Assembly (NCBI GenBank): GCA_002726915.1
Contig: PBSY01000023.1
Span: forward strand, 1-45,319
Source: Verrucomicrobiales bacterium
GTDB lineage: Bacteria; Verrucomicrobiota; Verrucomicrobiia; Verrucomicrobiales; DEV007
DNA: 45,319 bases
Direction: 5' to 3'
Positions 45,026 through 45,319 of the stretch are shown in pieces (the first letter of the stretch is position 1; each line of letters begins with the position of its first letter). Made by a program: the position numbers and the translations under genes. Under the pieces are notes generated by a model. It had not been told where the DNA came from. It saw only the letters and a list, made by a program, of their open reading frames with translations, and made no database searches.

Positions 45026-45319
45026 TCAGGGCAGGAAAGCAAATTCGTTAGAGTTGATAAGACTACGGCAGACGATGGGGAGCCCGTTGCTTTCGGCAAT
45101 GCTTTGGCTCGCCGACAGTTCCTCGGCGTCAGGCAGACGGAGAAGGATCAGTTCAAAGGCACGCTTTACCGCAGCTTTCTTATCTCCCCCACTCTCGTTC
45201 TGTGCACGCTCAGCAATAAACCTGGATTGCTCCACGACGAAATTACTGTTCATCAAGTTTAGCGCCTGCAGAGGCGTGGTGGAGACAGGGCGCTTGTCCT
45301 TCACTTGGCCACAATCAGG
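45026..45319 (-). CDS. DUF1553 (PSD1) cytochrome-type protein, 3' end only
   Basis: Ninety-seven C-terminal residues are visible; the frame is open to the window edge. RPVSTTPLQALNLMNSNFVVEQ is the conserved end segment of DUF1553 proteins (compare [14 protein letters not shown] in the protein at 18858). It is followed by ELILLRLPDAEELSA and a final helix ending NSNEFAFLP. The rest, presumably with PSCyt1 and DUF1549 domains, lies beyond 45319. It is upstream partner of the DUF1501 gene. Confidence 0.85.
   Translation of the reverse strand, partial: PDCGQVKDKRPVSTTPLQALNLMNSNFVVEQSRFIAERAQNESGGDKKAAVKRAFELILLRLPDAEELSASQSIAESNGLPIVCRSLINSNEFAFLP

Noticed and set aside
1..45319. CRISPR array, tRNA, rRNA, prophage or intact insertion sequence
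   Set aside because: No regularly spaced repeats, cloverleaf-like sequences, integrase, transposase or phage structural genes were recognised on either strand.

Overview
The window reads as chromosomal DNA of a free-living, probably marine Verrucomicrobiota (PVC superphylum). This is inferred from family content: sulfatases, Planctomycete-type cytochrome/DUF1549/DUF1553 proteins paired with Tat-exported DUF1501 proteins, a DUF1592/DUF1552 pair, a PVC-type heme-binding dehydrogenase, and an AraC-type XylR beside xylA. No rRNA, tRNA, CRISPR array or intact insertion sequence was seen.

Layout. 1-2.6 kb: the 3' end of an EF-hand protein, a secreted serine hydrolase, and decayed relics (a HipB-like antitoxin interrupted by one TAG, plus a repeated copy of its 3' end). 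2.6-8.8 kb, minus strand: lysA, a sulfatase, exported msrB, a Tat-exported sugar-isomerase-like protein and xylA. 8.9-10.1 kb: xylR, divergent from xylA, with a candidate direct-repeat operator between them. 10.1-16.8 kb: a redoxin relic, a sulfatase, a TGA-interrupted membrane redoxin that I read as a selenoprotein, a CE15-like glucuronoyl esterase, a ThuA-domain protein and another sulfatase. 17.1 kb: a small basic protein with its own candidate promoter and a strong terminator. 17.4-30 kb, minus strand: three two-gene modules, each a large cytochrome-type protein followed by a Tat-exported DUF1501 or DUF1552 protein. 30-38 kb: a LacI regulator divergent from a sulfatase across a tandem-repeat operator, then a PVC heme dehydrogenase directly followed by another sulfatase. 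38.4-45.3 kb: RNase R, an acyltransferase flanked by a duplicated segment, an exported endonuclease/phosphatase-like protein, and a fourth DUF1501 module that runs off the end.

How it works together (inference). Five exported sulfatases, a CE15-like esterase, XylA/XylR, a ThuA protein and a sugar-isomerase-like protein suggest desulfation and breakdown of a sulfated, uronate- and xylose-containing polysaccharide, under xylose-responsive (XylR) and LacI-type control. The cytochrome/DUF1501 modules probably work outside the cytoplasm; their reaction is unknown.

The most notable item is the gene at 12209-12964 (minus). An in-frame TGA falls exactly at the peroxidatic cysteine of a three-helix membrane redoxin, and a SECIS-like hairpin with a GGU loop lies 25 nt downstream. 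This makes it a strong selenoprotein candidate that ordinary gene calling would split or call broken.
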